A stretch of 64,000 nucleotides of DNA from positions 30,248 through 94,247 of the forward strand of contig JAACJQ010000091.1 in the NCBI GenBank assembly GCA_016879935.1, read 5' to 3'. Under the pieces are notes generated by a model. The model was not told the origin of the DNA. It saw only the letters and a program-made list of their open reading frames with translations, and searched no databases. Source of the DNA: Archangiaceae bacterium (lineage in GTDB: Bacteria; Myxococcota; Myxococcia; Myxococcales; Myxococcaceae). Positions 1-9,227 of the stretch are shown piece by piece (position 1 is the first letter of the stretch; each line of letters begins with the position of its first letter). The position numbers and the translations under genes are program-made.

Positions 1-123
1 GAAGAGCTCGCCGCCGGGCTCCGAAAAGAGGGCCTGCTCGCTCGCGCCGTGACCGAGAAGGTGCAGCTCGACCTCTTCGGAGCGCCGATTCGGCCCCTGC
101 CCAGGCGCCCTGCCCGTTCGTGA
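1..123 (+). CDS. C-terminal fragment of an unidentified protein with a clamp-binding-like motif
   Basis: Only the last 40 codons are inside the window, read in frame 1 to a TGA at 121-123. The tail contains QLDLFG followed by a basic Pro/Arg-rich end. QLxLF near a C-terminus is the canonical sliding-clamp (DnaN) binding pentapeptide found in DNA polymerases and repair proteins, so a replication or repair protein is possible. The fragment is too short to assign a family, and the motif could be chance. Confidence 0.5.
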   Translation, partial: EELAAGLRKEGLLARAVTEKVQLDLFGAPIRPLPRRPARS

Positions 124-196
124 GGAACCGCTACCCCCCGCCGCCGTTCTGGCCTATGGCGGCCCGCGTCAAACCGACGTGAAGGGAAGCAAAGTC

Positions 197-700
197 ATGG
201 CTGAGACCGGGAAGACGCTGCGCCACCTGCTGCTCGGGAAGATTCACCGGGCCGTCGTGACCCGCGCAGACCTCGACTACGTCGGCAGCATCACCATCGA
301 TCGCGATCTCATCGACGCGGCCGGCTTTCTCGAGAACGAGAAGGTCGACATCTACGACGTCACGAACGGCTCACGGCTCGCGACGTACGTGATTCCCGCC
401 GAGCGCGGCACGGGCGAGATCGGCATCAACGGCGCCGCCGCGCACCTCGTGAAGCCGGGCGACCTCGTCATCATCGCGGCCTACGGGTGGATGAAGGAGA
501 AGCAGGCGAAGAAGCACCAGCCGCACATCGTGCTGGTCGACGAGCAGAACCGCCCGCTGAAGGTCGCCAAAGAAGAGCGCAACCCGCCACAGCACCCGTT
601 CGCGAGCGTCGCCAGCGACGAAGCCGACGCCGACTCGGAGCTCGAGGCGACGGCGGCGAAGGTGAAGAAGGCGAAGAAGAAGTCGAAGTCGAAGCGCTGA
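197..700 (+). CDS. panD: Aspartate 1-decarboxylase (pyruvoyl enzyme)
   Basis: Converts L-aspartate to beta-alanine for pantothenate and CoA synthesis in the cytoplasm. The self-cleavage site is visible as YVGSI: Gly30-Ser31 would be split to form the pyruvoyl group. Lys15 (GKIHRA), Tyr64 (TYVIPAERG) and the NGAAAHL segment are the usual active-site elements. An in-frame GTG exists at 179, but the ATG at 197 has a GGGAAG ribosome-binding site about 7 nt upstream and gives the normal family N-terminus. The protein is 167 aa against about 120-140 for the family. The extra length is a C-terminal tail that is Asp/Glu/Ala-rich and then Lys-rich, unlike the compact E. coli enzyme. Confidence 0.95.
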   Translation: MAETGKTLRHLLLGKIHRAVVTRADLDYVGSITIDRDLIDAAGFLENEKVDIYDVTNGSRLATYVIPAERGTGEIGINGAAAHLVKPGDLVIIAAYGWMKEKQAKKHQPHIVLVDEQNRPLKVAKEERNPPQHPFASVASDEADADSELEATAAKVKKAKKKSKSKR

Positions 701-718
701 GCCCCGACTCGCTCCGCC

Positions 719-1429
719 TCAGATTCGGAAGCCGATGAAGAGGCGCAGCGAGACGCCCGACAGGCTCCAGCTCGTGTATTCGTCGCGCCAGCGGAAATCG
801 ACGTTCGAGTTCGGCGGCGTCACCACGACGACGTTCTTGTAGGTGCCTGAGGCGTACTTCGCGGTCGCTTCGGCGCCGACGAAGACCCGCTCGGTGAAGA
901 AGTACGAGCCGCCCGCGCCCAGCCCGATGCCGGGCCCCACGCCGGTGTCAGACGCGCTCACCTGCACGCCCTGGTACGTCGCCGAGAAGCCCATCGACGA
1001 GACGACGACGCCGCCGAAGACCAGGCCGTACACGTCGATCTTCTGCAGCGCGTTGCCCGACTTCGCTGGCAGCTCGAGGTGGTAGCTCACGCGCGCCTGC
1101 GGGAAGAAGTTGCGGCTGCCGTAGGAGCCGTTGAGCACCGCGCCGATGAGCAGGCAGACGGTGCCACAGAAGCCGAAGTCGAGGCCCGCGCCGACCGCCA
1201 GCACGCCGGGGCCGAGCTTCACGACGCCGAGGTCGGCGTTCACGCCCAGGTTCACGTAGGCGAGCAGAATGTCGGTATCGATGGTGAAGCGCGCGTCGGC
1301 GCGGAAGGGCCCGAGCACCTTCGTCGTCTCTGCCGGCGCTTCGATGACGCCGCCACCGGGCTCGCTGGTGGACGACTGCGCGAACGACACCGACCCGGCC
1401 AGCAGCACCGTCAGGAGCAACGTTCTCAT
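719..1429 (-). CDS. Secreted, probable outer-membrane beta-barrel protein
   Basis: The 236-aa protein has an N-terminal signal peptide (MRTLLLTVLLAGSVSFAQ, cleavage likely after SFA). The rest consists of Gly-rich amphipathic stretches alternating with aromatic turns (NGSYGSRNFFPQARVSYHLEL; YFFTERVFVGAEATAKYAS) and it ends LRLFIGFRI. An aromatic/hydrophobic C-terminal strand is typical of outer-membrane barrels. No family is recognised. The gene is convergent with panD, and downstream on its strand after the pentapeptide-repeat gene with about 38 nt between them. Role unknown. Confidence 0.7.
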   Translation of the reverse strand: MRTLLLTVLLAGSVSFAQSSTSEPGGGVIEAPAETTKVLGPFRADARFTIDTDILLAYVNLGVNADLGVVKLGPGVLAVGAGLDFGFCGTVCLLIGAVLNGSYGSRNFFPQARVSYHLELPAKSGNALQKIDVYGLVFGGVVVSSMGFSATYQGVQVSASDTGVGPGIGLGAGGSYFFTERVFVGAEATAKYASGTYKNVVVVTPPNSNVDFRWRDEYTSWSLSGVSLRLFIGFRI

Positions 1430-1467
1430 GTGGGCACCTCCGTGATGCGGGAACGAACGACCGGCGC

Positions 1468-2688
1468 TCAGGCCGGCTCACCACCGACAGCCATCGCCTC
1501 GACGTGCGCGGTGGCTTCGGCGAGGTACGCGAGGCGGCGCATGCGCACCTCGTCGGGCAGGCTCGCGAACGACTCGAAGGCCTCCTTGAGCAGCGCCCGG
1601 TTTCCGTTCGAGGCGACGTGCGCGAGATCCTGCGACGCCTCCTGCGAGTCGACGGCCTCTTCCCAGTTGTTGTCGGGAGCGAAGCCGGCCTCGATGAGCG
1701 ACGTGAAGAGCTGCACGGCCGCGAGACGAACGCGCAGCTCGCCGATGTGCTCCATGGCCTCGGCCGTCGCGCGCAGCTCGAGCATGGCGCCCGTGATGCG
1801 GGGGTCGACGTCAGAGGTGGTGTCTTCGACCTCCATCGCGCGGGCGAGGTCGTTGGCCAGCGTCGCCAGCGCCGCATCGGACGGCACGGGCTCGGAGCCC
1901 ACTTCGCGCATGTACATCACGGCGATGGCCGTCTCGGCACCGCCAGTCGCGATGACCTCTTTCGCCTTCTCGAGCGCCTGCATGTCGGGCACCGGGCGGC
2001 GGCCTTCGAGGCGCGTCTTCACGCCTTCGCGGTAGAGGTGCTCGAGGCTGACGCCGGGCGCCATGCGCACGGGCAGGGGCGGACGAAGGCCGGGAACGTC
2101 GAGCACCCACGGCGGCGGGTTGGCGACGTGCTTGAGCCCGCGGAAGAGCAGCGTGCCCGGCGGGTCGGTGGGGCGGAACGGCGGCAGCTCGGAGTCTTCC
2201 GACGGCTGCTGCTGCGCGGCCATCGCGGCGGCGCGCTGCTCACGCGTGAAGCTCGTGATGCCAACTGCGGGCGGCGGTGGAGGCGGCGGCGCCATCTCAC
2301 CATCGAGGCCCACCACGCGGTCCATGTCGCAGTCGTCGAACTCGAGCTCTTCGAGGCCCTTGGCGCCCGTGAAGTCGCAGCGCAGCAGCTTCAGCTTCTC
2401 GAAGGTCGCGCCCTCGAGGTTGGCGCCGCGAAAGTCGCAGTCCTGCAGGCGGCCACCGTGGAAGTAGCTGTTCGAGAGGTCGGCTTCCTTGAAGGTGACC
2501 TTCGAGAGGTCGCACTTCTCCCACTCGGAGCCGATGAGCGTCAGACCGGAGAGATCGGCGTTCGCCGAGAAGAGCTGCGGAAACGTCGCGCCGGTGTGGT
2601 CGAGGCCGACCTTGCCGTCACGGCGCAGCTGGTTCCACTGTTTGCTGCCATTCTTGAGGAGCTCTTCGATCGTGGGCTGCTTGGCCAT
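1468..2688 (-). CDS. Pentapeptide-repeat protein
   Basis: 406 aa. Residues about 30-125 consist of A(D/N)LXX-type pentapeptides, for example ANADLSGLTL, KEADLSNSYF and RGANLEGATF, predicted to form a right-handed quadrilateral beta-helix. A run of seven prolines (around residue 135) separates this from a roughly 250-residue mostly helical C-terminal part with no recognised motif. There is no signal peptide, so it is probably cytoplasmic. Pentapeptide-repeat proteins are often protein-binding scaffolds or DNA mimics; the actual role here cannot be read from the sequence. It starts near 2688, divergent from the pseudouridine synthase gene. Confidence 0.8.
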   Translation of the reverse strand: MAKQPTIEELLKNGSKQWNQLRRDGKVGLDHTGATFPQLFSANADLSGLTLIGSEWEKCDLSKVTFKEADLSNSYFHGGRLQDCDFRGANLEGATFEKLKLLRCDFTGAKGLEELEFDDCDMDRVVGLDGEMAPPPPPPPAVGITSFTREQRAAAMAAQQQPSEDSELPPFRPTDPPGTLLFRGLKHVANPPPWVLDVPGLRPPLPVRMAPGVSLEHLYREGVKTRLEGRRPVPDMQALEKAKEVIATGGAETAIAVMYMREVGSEPVPSDAALATLANDLARAMEVEDTTSDVDPRITGAMLELRATAEAMEHIGELRVRLAAVQLFTSLIEAGFAPDNNWEEAVDSQEASQDLAHVASNGNRALLKEAFESFASLPDEVRMRRLAYLAEATAHVEAMAVGGEPA

Positions 2689-2789
2689 AGCGAGGGGCTT
2701 CTACATGGCCTCGCGCAGGCGACGAATGGTTTTTGATGGGCGAATCGGTCGACAAGGCGCCCACAGGCGCAATAGACCCCGCACCCTCC

Positions 2790-3863
2790 ATGCTCGAGTT
2801 CCGCATCAGCCAGGACGACGACGGCCTGCGCCTCGACAAGTTCTTGAAGCGCACGTTGTCGAACGTGCCGACCTCGCACCTCTTCAAGATGATTCGCGTG
2901 AAGAAGGTTCGCGTGAACGGCAAGCGGTGCAAGCCCGAACAGCACCTCGTCAAAGACGACGTCATCTCGATTCGGGGTGACGAGCAGCAGCTGAGGGTCG
3001 AGCGTGAACACACCGCGCCGCCGCCGCCGAAGGTCGACCTGAACGACCTCAAGGTTCTGCTCGAAGACGAGTGGATCATCGTCATCGACAAGCCCTCGGG
3101 CATGGCCGTGCACACGGGCAGCGGCATCACCGGCGGCACCGTGGTCGACCTCGTGCGCGCGTACCTGGGCCCGAAAGCGACGCGCAACGGCTTCACCGCG
3201 AGCCCCGCGCACCGCATCGACCGCGAGACCTCTGGCGTGCTCATCGTCGCCAAGCGCCGCCCGTCGATGGTGCACTTCACCGACGTCTTCACGAAGCACA
3301 CGGCGAAGAAGCAGTACCTCGTGCTGGTGAAGGGCAAGTTGCCGAAGCCCTCGGGGCTCATCGACGTGCCGCTCGCCGAGCACCAGCAGACGGCCGAGTC
3401 GCGCGCGCGCCGGGGCGTCAACATGCAGGAGGCCCGCACCCGCTACCAGGTGCTCGCCCAGACGAGTCAGGTCGCCTTCGTCAGCTGCACCATCGAAACT
3501 GGCCGCACCCACCAGATTCGGCGACATTTCGCAGCCATCGGGCACCCGGTGGTGGGCGACTCGAAACATGGCGACTTCCCGTTCAATCGGGACGCGAAGG
3601 CGAGGTGGGGCCTCGACCGGCTGTTCCTGCACTCGACGAAGCTCGAGTTCCCCCACCCCGAGACGAAGGAGCGCACGCTCGTTGCAGCGCCGCTCCCGCA
3701 AGCGCTCGCTGAGGTGCTGAAGCGGGCAGGTGTGGTGATTCCAGCCTCGGTCGAGGTGGCTGGAGCGAGTGCGGTTGGCCACGCGGCGAAGGCGCCACGT
3801 GTGCCCGTGGAGCCGGAGCACGACGCAGACGACGACGACGACTCGGACGAGACGGAGGGCTGA
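2790..3863 (+). CDS. RluA-family RNA pseudouridine synthase
   Basis: 357 aa. Isomerises specific uridines to pseudouridine in rRNA or tRNA. An S4 RNA-binding domain (LRLDKFLKRTL to the NGKR loop) precedes the catalytic domain, which carries HRIDRETSGVLIVAK with the nucleophilic Asp, and GRTHQIRRHFAAIGHPVVGD. This layout fits the RluC/RluD branch; the target uridine cannot be predicted. TTG 2733 and ATG 2736 lie further upstream in frame, but family similarity begins at ATG 2790 (MLEFRISQ). The C-terminus is Asp/Glu-rich. The stop overlaps the start of the penicillin-binding protein gene (TGATG), suggesting translational coupling. Confidence 0.9.
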   Translation: MLEFRISQDDDGLRLDKFLKRTLSNVPTSHLFKMIRVKKVRVNGKRCKPEQHLVKDDVISIRGDEQQLRVEREHTAPPPPKVDLNDLKVLLEDEWIIVIDKPSGMAVHTGSGITGGTVVDLVRAYLGPKATRNGFTASPAHRIDRETSGVLIVAKRRPSMVHFTDVFTKHTAKKQYLVLVKGKLPKPSGLIDVPLAEHQQTAESRARRGVNMQEARTRYQVLAQTSQVAFVSCTIETGRTHQIRRHFAAIGHPVVGDSKHGDFPFNRDAKARWGLDRLFLHSTKLEFPHPETKERTLVAAPLPQALAEVLKRAGVVIPASVEVAGASAVGHAAKAPRVPVEPEHDADDDDDSDETEG

Positions 3864-6505
3864 TGGCACGAACCACGAGCAAGACGCCTCCGCCGATGCC
3901 GAGCGCGAAAGGAAAGCTGGTGCTGGTCGACGTTCCGAAGGCGCGGTGGTGGAAGTTTCCCTTCAAGTTCCTGGGCTGGGCGCTGCTGACGGGCGCGACG
4001 GCCGCGGTGATGGGCTACGGCTTCGTGGTGTGGAAGTACTCCGACGGGCTGCCCGACTTCCCCAAGCCCGAGGAGTACCGGCCGCCGATCTTGAGCGAGG
4101 TCTACACGCAAGACGCGGTGCTCGCGGGTGAGTTCTACAACGAGCGCCGCAAGGTGGTGCCGTACGAGCGCATTCCCAAACGCCTCGTGCAGGCCTTCAT
4201 CGCCGCAGAAGACGCCGACTTCTTCGACCACTTCGGCATCGACGTGTTCGGCACCGGCCGCGCCGTCTTCAAGACGCTGACGAAGAAGCTCACGGGCTCG
4301 GGCAAGGTGCAGGGCGGCTCGACGCTCACGCAGCAGACGGCCAAGGCCGTGCTCATCTCGACCGAGGGCTACAAGCAGTCGACCGAGAAGACCATCAAAC
4401 GAAAGATTCGCGAGGCGCTGCTCGCGCGCAGGCTCGAGAGCGAGCTGACGAAAGAGCAGATCCTCTATCTCTACCTGAACAACGTCTACCTCGGGCACCA
4501 CAGCTATGGCGTGCAGTCGGCCGCCGAGAACTACTTCCGCAAAGACGTGAAGGACCTCTCGCTCGCCGAGATGGCGCTGCTCGCGGGTCTGCCGCAGGCG
4601 CCGTCGGCGTTCTCTCCGTTCACGCAGCCCGAGAAGGCCAGAAAGCGCCGCCAGTACGTGCTCGGCCAGATGATTCAGAAGGGCATGATCACCAAGGTCG
4701 AGTTCGACGAAGCGTCGAAGGCCGAGGTGAACGTGTTCGACGTGGAAGACGTGTTCCACGAGTTTGCGCCGTACTTCACCGAAGAGGTGCGCCGTGACGT
4801 GGTGAACCGCTACGGCAACCCCGCGCTGCTGAACGACGGCCTCAAGGTCTTCACCACGATGGACTCGGAGAAGCAGCGCGCCGCGCAAGACTCGGTGCTC
4901 TGGGGCCTGCTCGCGGTCGACAAGCGCCAGGGCTTCCGCGGCGCGCTCGGCAACCTCGCCACCGAGAAGGAGCGCACCACCTTCCTCGCCAAAGCCGAGA
5001 AGGCGATGGGTGACGAAGAGCTCACGCCCGGCCGCTCGTACGTGGGGCTCGTCACGAAGATCGAGAGCAACGGCTCGTCGGCCGAGGTGCAGATCGGCAA
5101 GAAGAAGGCACGGCTGCCCGCGCTCGGCATGCGCTGGGCGCGCGCGCTGAACGCCGAGCAGTACTACACGAGCGCGCTCATCAACTCGGTGAAGGTCGCC
5201 CTCAAGGAGAACGACCTGGTCATCGTGCGCGCGGTCGCCGACGTGAAGGGCCTCACCGACGACAGCGAGACCCGCAACGACGCGATGGCCAAAGACCTGC
5301 CGACCGACCTGCCGCTGGTGCGCCTCGAGCAGGAGCCCGAGCTCCAATCAGCCCTCGTCAGCATCGACCCGCAGCGCCAGTACCTGGTGGCGATGGTGGG
5401 CGGCTACGACTTCGACGCCAACGAGTTCAACCGCGCCTTCCAGGCCTGCCGGCAGCCGGGCTCGTCGTTCAAGCCCATCGTCTACGCGACCGCCTTCGAG
5501 AAGCTGGGGTGGACGCAAGGCACCGTGCTCGTCGACAGCCCCATCGTCTACGACGACCCCGAGAACCAGAACCGGTGGAAGCCCGAGAACTACGACGAAG
5601 ACTTCAAGGGTGAGGTGCTCGTTCGCACCGCGCTCGTGAACTCGATGAACCTGCCGGCCATCAAGACGTTCATCGAGATCGCCCGAAAGCTCGGCGCCAG
5701 GAACGAGAAGGTCGGCATCGAGGCGTTCGCCGACTTCATTCGCACGCTCGGCATCTCGAACCACGCCGACACGAACGAAGACGGCGTGCCCGACTCGCCG
5801 GTGAACCACAACTACTCCACCGCGCTCGGCTCGACGTGCCTGTTCCCGCTCGAGCTCGTGAACGTGTACTCGACCATCAACCGCCTCGGCGTGAAGAAGC
5901 CGACCCACTTCGTGCGGAAGATCGAAGACCGCTTTGGCCGCACCATCGAAGACCACACCGCGTGGGACGACCCGTGGGCCTCGCTGCAAGACCGCGTGGC
6001 GGCCGGCTACGCGCGGCTGCACGAACCGGGTGAGCAGGTGCTCTCGCCCGAGACCGCCTTCCTCGTCACCGACCTCATGCGCGGCGTGGTGCGCGAAGGC
6101 ACGGGCGCCGCGGCCTCGAAGCTGGGCAAGCCGGCGGCGGGCAAGACGGGCACGACGAACGACTCGTTCGACGCGTGGTTCACCGCCTTCACGCGCGATC
6201 TCGTGACGACGGCGTGGGTTGGCTACGACCTGAACAAACACCCGCTGGGCCGCTACGAGACCGGTGGCCGCGCCGCCCTTCCCATCTGGCTCGCGTACAT
6301 GACGCGCGCGCTGCAGGGCCGTGCGCAGCCCGAGTTCGAGCCCGGCAACCTCGACGTCGTGCGCCGGCGCGTCGACAAGAAGACCGGCAAGCTCGCGCAG
6401 GGCAAAGGCACCGTCGACCTGTGGTTCAAGCGCGGCACCGAGCCGGAAGACTCCGAGCCCGAAGCGGGCGCCGTCGGCACCGAGCAGTTCATGATGACGC
6501 CCTGA
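3863..6505 (+). CDS. mrcA: Penicillin-binding protein 1A (bifunctional glycosyltransferase/transpeptidase)
   Basis: 880 aa. Polymerises lipid II into glycan strands and cross-links the peptides at the inner membrane. A cytoplasmic basic N-terminus is followed by one membrane anchor (about 36-56). The GT51 domain has Glu116 in AAEDADFFDHFGID, then GGSTLTQQTAK, RKIREALLARRLE and YLNNVYLG. The transpeptidase domain carries all three penicillin-binding motifs: SSFK (nucleophile Ser534, Lys537), SMN (594-596) and KTG (761-763). Length is normal for PBP1A. It is translationally coupled to the pseudouridine synthase gene upstream; the pairing gives no obvious functional link. Confidence 0.95.
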   Translation: MARTTSKTPPPMPSAKGKLVLVDVPKARWWKFPFKFLGWALLTGATAAVMGYGFVVWKYSDGLPDFPKPEEYRPPILSEVYTQDAVLAGEFYNERRKVVPYERIPKRLVQAFIAAEDADFFDHFGIDVFGTGRAVFKTLTKKLTGSGKVQGGSTLTQQTAKAVLISTEGYKQSTEKTIKRKIREALLARRLESELTKEQILYLYLNNVYLGHHSYGVQSAAENYFRKDVKDLSLAEMALLAGLPQAPSAFSPFTQPEKARKRRQYVLGQMIQKGMITKVEFDEASKAEVNVFDVEDVFHEFAPYFTEEVRRDVVNRYGNPALLNDGLKVFTTMDSEKQRAAQDSVLWGLLAVDKRQGFRGALGNLATEKERTTFLAKAEKAMGDEELTPGRSYVGLVTKIESNGSSAEVQIGKKKARLPALGMRWARALNAEQYYTSALINSVKVALKENDLVIVRAVADVKGLTDDSETRNDAMAKDLPTDLPLVRLEQEPELQSALVSIDPQRQYLVAMVGGYDFDANEFNRAFQACRQPGSSFKPIVYATAFEKLGWTQGTVLVDSPIVYDDPENQNRWKPENYDEDFKGEVLVRTALVNSMNLPAIKTFIEIARKLGARNEKVGIEAFADFIRTLGISNHADTNEDGVPDSPVNHNYSTALGSTCLFPLELVNVYSTINRLGVKKPTHFVRKIEDRFGRTIEDHTAWDDPWASLQDRVAAGYARLHEPGEQVLSPETAFLVTDLMRGVVREGTGAAASKLGKPAAGKTGTTNDSFDAWFTAFTRDLVTTAWVGYDLNKHPLGRYETGGRAALPIWLAYMTRALQGRAQPEFEPGNLDVVRRRVDKKTGKLAQGKGTVDLWFKRGTEPEDSEPEAGAVGTEQFMMTP

Positions 6506-6508
6506 CCC

Positions 6509-7333
6509 GTGCTCATCACGGCCGCCGCCCTCGTGCTCGCCAGCAGCCCCATGCTCGAGGTCTCGACGCTCTGTGAACAGGGCTCCGGGAAGGCGGTCGC
6601 GACGCCCGCCTGTGCACCGTTGCTCGAGGCGTACTCGCGCTTCCTCGCCGTCGTCGCGCGCGAACGAAAGCCCGAGAGCCTCACCATCGAGCTGCTGAAG
6701 CAGGAGTTCGTGCCCGGCCGCGTGTTGCTCGCGAGCGGCTGGAGCGACGGAGGGCATCGCCGGCTCGAGCGGCTCGTGCTGCGTGAGCTCGATGGAACGC
6801 TCGAGGTCGTGTGGCTGGTGCCTGAGCCGCGCTCCGACGACGGGGAGCATCAGCTGCTCACCGACGTCTGGGTCTCGGGCTTCGAGCCCTTCCTCACCTT
6901 CATGAAGTCGCGCGAGACGCCCGATGACTTCGGTGCGGCGCTCCCTGTGTTCCAGGCGCAGCTCCGCTCGGTGCGCTCGACGCTCGTCGCGAAGGTGGGC
7001 GAGAAGCCGTCGAGAGCGAAGCTGCTCGCGCTCACCGGTCTCTTGATGGCGATGCTCGAGAAGACCACGCCACCGAAGGCGCTGAGCGCCGCTGCCGAGA
7101 TTCCCTCGAAGGCGGTGCAGGGCCTGCTGAGCGGCAAGGCGCAGGGAGCCTCACGCTGGGTGGGCGCTCCAGAGAAGTTCGAGCCGCTCGTGGTGAAGGG
7201 CGCGTCGGTGCGAGGGCTGGTGTGGGGCGGCGCCGACGAGAACTGGCTGCTGCACGTGGCCCTCACCGTCGAGCCTCGCGGCTTCACCCTCGAGCGGCGC
7301 TTCATCGCGTACGAGCAGCGCTTCATCGAGTGA
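6509..7333 (+). CDS. Hypothetical protein, possibly secreted
   Basis: 274 aa from a GTG start 3 nt after the penicillin-binding protein stop. The N-terminus MLITAAALVLASSPMLEVS is a short hydrophobic segment that could be a weak signal peptide without a clear basic region. The body is mixed alpha/beta with no motif I recognise. The close spacing suggests co-transcription with mrcA, so a cell-envelope role is possible but is inference. Confidence 0.65.
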   Translation: MLITAAALVLASSPMLEVSTLCEQGSGKAVATPACAPLLEAYSRFLAVVARERKPESLTIELLKQEFVPGRVLLASGWSDGGHRRLERLVLRELDGTLEVVWLVPEPRSDDGEHQLLTDVWVSGFEPFLTFMKSRETPDDFGAALPVFQAQLRSVRSTLVAKVGEKPSRAKLLALTGLLMAMLEKTTPPKALSAAAEIPSKAVQGLLSGKAQGASRWVGAPEKFEPLVVKGASVRGLVWGGADENWLLHVALTVEPRGFTLERRFIAYEQRFIE

Positions 7334-7350
7334 GCGTCTGAGTTCTGACG

Positions 7351-7372
7351 GCCCCACCTCGACCCACGGGGC
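7351..7372 (+). terminator. Short GC hairpin after the mrcA operon
   Basis: GCCCC (7351-7355) and GGGGC (7368-7372) form a perfect 5-bp stem with a 12-nt loop, 18 nt after the stop at 7333. There is no U-tract, so it may be a weak or Rho-assisted terminator or simply chance in GC-rich DNA. Confidence 0.25.
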
Positions 7373-7464
7373 GGCGCAGACCCACGACCTGAACGCGCGT
7401 GTGCCCGAAAGCACGAGCGCCGATCGGCCAGCCCCGCTGCATGTGCCTTGCAGGCATCGGGCTC

Positions 7465-8442
7465 ATGCTCCCGGAACGCTTCACGAACCCGAACTATGGG
7501 AAGGGCACCCACACCATCGACGACGATGGGCCCGACATCGAGCAGGAGGAGCAGCACGTCAAACAGTGGCTCGCGACGTTCCTCGCCAAGCCCACCGTCG
7601 AGCTGCCGCGCCTGCCGACGGTGGCGACCGAGATTCTCGAGCTCTCGCGCAAGCCGAACACGCGCATCGAAGACATCGCCTCGCTGCTCGAGCGTGAGCC
7701 GCTGCTCGCCGCGAAGGTGCTGAAGCTGGCGAACTCCGCCCTGTACGGAGCGACGTCACAGGTCGCGACGCTGAAGCAGGCGCTCATTCGGATGGGCCTC
7801 GCCCTGGTGCGCGACGTGGTGATGGAGGCCGCGTTTCAGATGACGGTGATTCGCGCCGAGGGCTTCAACGACACGCTCGACACCGTGCGCCGGCACTCGA
7901 CGGCGGTGGCGTGGCTGAGCCGCTTCATCGCGCGCAACACCGCGATGGACGCCGAGAACGCGTTTCTCATCGGGCTCCTGCACGACCTCGGGCTGTCGGT
8001 GGGCCTCATCGCGCTCGCCGAGTGGCTCAAAGCGAACAAGAAGCCGCAACGCCTGCGGCCCGAGCACTGGCTGGCCGTCGAGCGCCTGCACGAAGACATC
8101 GGCGCGCAGCTGCTCGAGTCGTGGAAGCTGCCGCCCTCGCTCGTGCTCGTCGTGCGCAACCACCACCACCTCATCATCGGCGGCTACCCGCACCCGTCCG
8201 TCGCGATTCACACCATCGCCGAGCACATCGCGTACGGCGCGAGCTGGGGCGTGACGCCGACGGTGTTCCGCTCGGACGACGACATGCCGCTCGTCTCGGG
8301 CATCACCTCGATCAACGACGACGAACGCGACCGCGCGCTGAACGCGTTGAACCTGACCATGCGGCACTACGAGCAGTTCGTGCAGGACACCAAGCGCGTG
8401 CTCGAGACGCTGTCGGGGCAGTTCCAGAAAAAAGCGGCGTGA
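7465..8442 (+). CDS. HDOD-domain signalling protein
   Basis: 325 aa. The HDOD domain spans most of the protein: PRLPTVATEILELSR, the helix EPLLAAKVLKLANSALYG, LKQALIRMGLALVRDVVMEAAF, and the HD-like segment AFLIGLLHDLGLSVG. HDOD proteins are HD-related but usually non-catalytic, and act in bacterial signal transduction. No receiver, GGDEF or EAL partner domain is attached. Earlier in-frame starts exist at 7399 and 7441; ATG 7465 (MLPERFTN) is preferred because the residues before it look non-homologous. Confidence 0.85.
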   Translation: MLPERFTNPNYGKGTHTIDDDGPDIEQEEQHVKQWLATFLAKPTVELPRLPTVATEILELSRKPNTRIEDIASLLEREPLLAAKVLKLANSALYGATSQVATLKQALIRMGLALVRDVVMEAAFQMTVIRAEGFNDTLDTVRRHSTAVAWLSRFIARNTAMDAENAFLIGLLHDLGLSVGLIALAEWLKANKKPQRLRPEHWLAVERLHEDIGAQLLESWKLPPSLVLVVRNHHHLIIGGYPHPSVAIHTIAEHIAYGASWGVTPTVFRSDDDMPLVSGITSINDDERDRALNALNLTMRHYEQFVQDTKRVLETLSGQFQKKAA

Positions 8443-8444
8443 CG

Positions 8445-9227
8445 TCAGCGATCGAGCTTCTTCAGCGTGCTCGCGGCGGCGAGGGCACTGATCGAGGCGA
8501 GCCCCATCGGCAGACACCCGACGAGCAGGCACGCGCCGCCGACGCCCAGCGGAATCATCGACAGCACCGCCGCGACGGGGCCGAGCAGACCGATGGCTCC
8601 GAGGCGCTGCAACCACGTGACGTTGGTCGCGCGCGGGCGTTTGAGCTGCACCGTCGCCGCGAGCGCGATGGCGTGCACTGACATCAGCGCCGTGGGCAGC
8701 GCGAAGAGCAGGTCTCGCAGGTCGAGCGACAGGAGCGAGGCGAGGACGAACAGCGTCGCCGGCACGTTGAGGAGCGCCGAGAACACGGCGAGCACCCAGG
8801 TGACGTTGAGCCAGGCCGTGCCGCCGCCGGGCGTGTGCTCCCGCACGTACTGCAGGTCTTCTGGCGTCAGCTCGAGCGCGTACGGGTAGCCCAGCTCGAG
8901 CCACGTCGAGAGCGCAGCGGCGCGGCAGGGCCAGTCATTCTGATCTCGAGCACGCTCGAGCACCGGGAGGCCCGCCAGCTCACGAAGGAACTCGAACACC
9001 GCGCGCGTGGAGTGTCTCGCGAGCCCGGTGATGGAGCGGTTGAGCGAGGTCGCGAGCTCGACGCTGCGGGGCGCCTCTTCGAGCCTGACGAGCAGCGCCC
9101 TCACGCGTGAGAGTTCCTCGTCGACGGAGTCGAAGACGGGGTCGGCCTGAACCACGCGCTGCTGCTCCTGCGTCACGCGTTCGAGTCTGCCCGCAGCGAG
9201 CTCGTCAGTCAGCGGCCTCACCCGCAT
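8445..9227 (-). CDS. Membrane protein, tandem paralog A
   Basis: 260 aa. The N-terminal half is helical and soluble (SLNRSITGLARHSTR, FLRELAGLPVLE, WLELGYPYALELTPEDLQYVREH). The C-terminal half holds about four hydrophobic segments. It is a clear relative of the gene immediately upstream (9205-9924): both share the SLN-x-I-x-GLAR, REL-x-GL, CRAAA, LGYP-x-ALE-x-TPE and WLN-x-T segments in the same order. ATG 9227 is chosen because a longer reading would lie almost wholly over the paralog's membrane region in another frame. It overlaps that gene's end by 23 nt. Function unknown. Confidence 0.7.
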   Translation of the reverse strand: MRVRPLTDELAAGRLERVTQEQQRVVQADPVFDSVDEELSRVRALLVRLEEAPRSVELATSLNRSITGLARHSTRAVFEFLRELAGLPVLERARDQNDWPCRAAALSTWLELGYPYALELTPEDLQYVREHTPGGGTAWLNVTWVLAVFSALLNVPATLFVLASLLSLDLRDLLFALPTALMSVHAIALAATVQLKRPRATNVTWLQRLGAIGLLGPVAAVLSMIPLGVGGACLLVGCLPMGLASISALAAASTLKKLDR

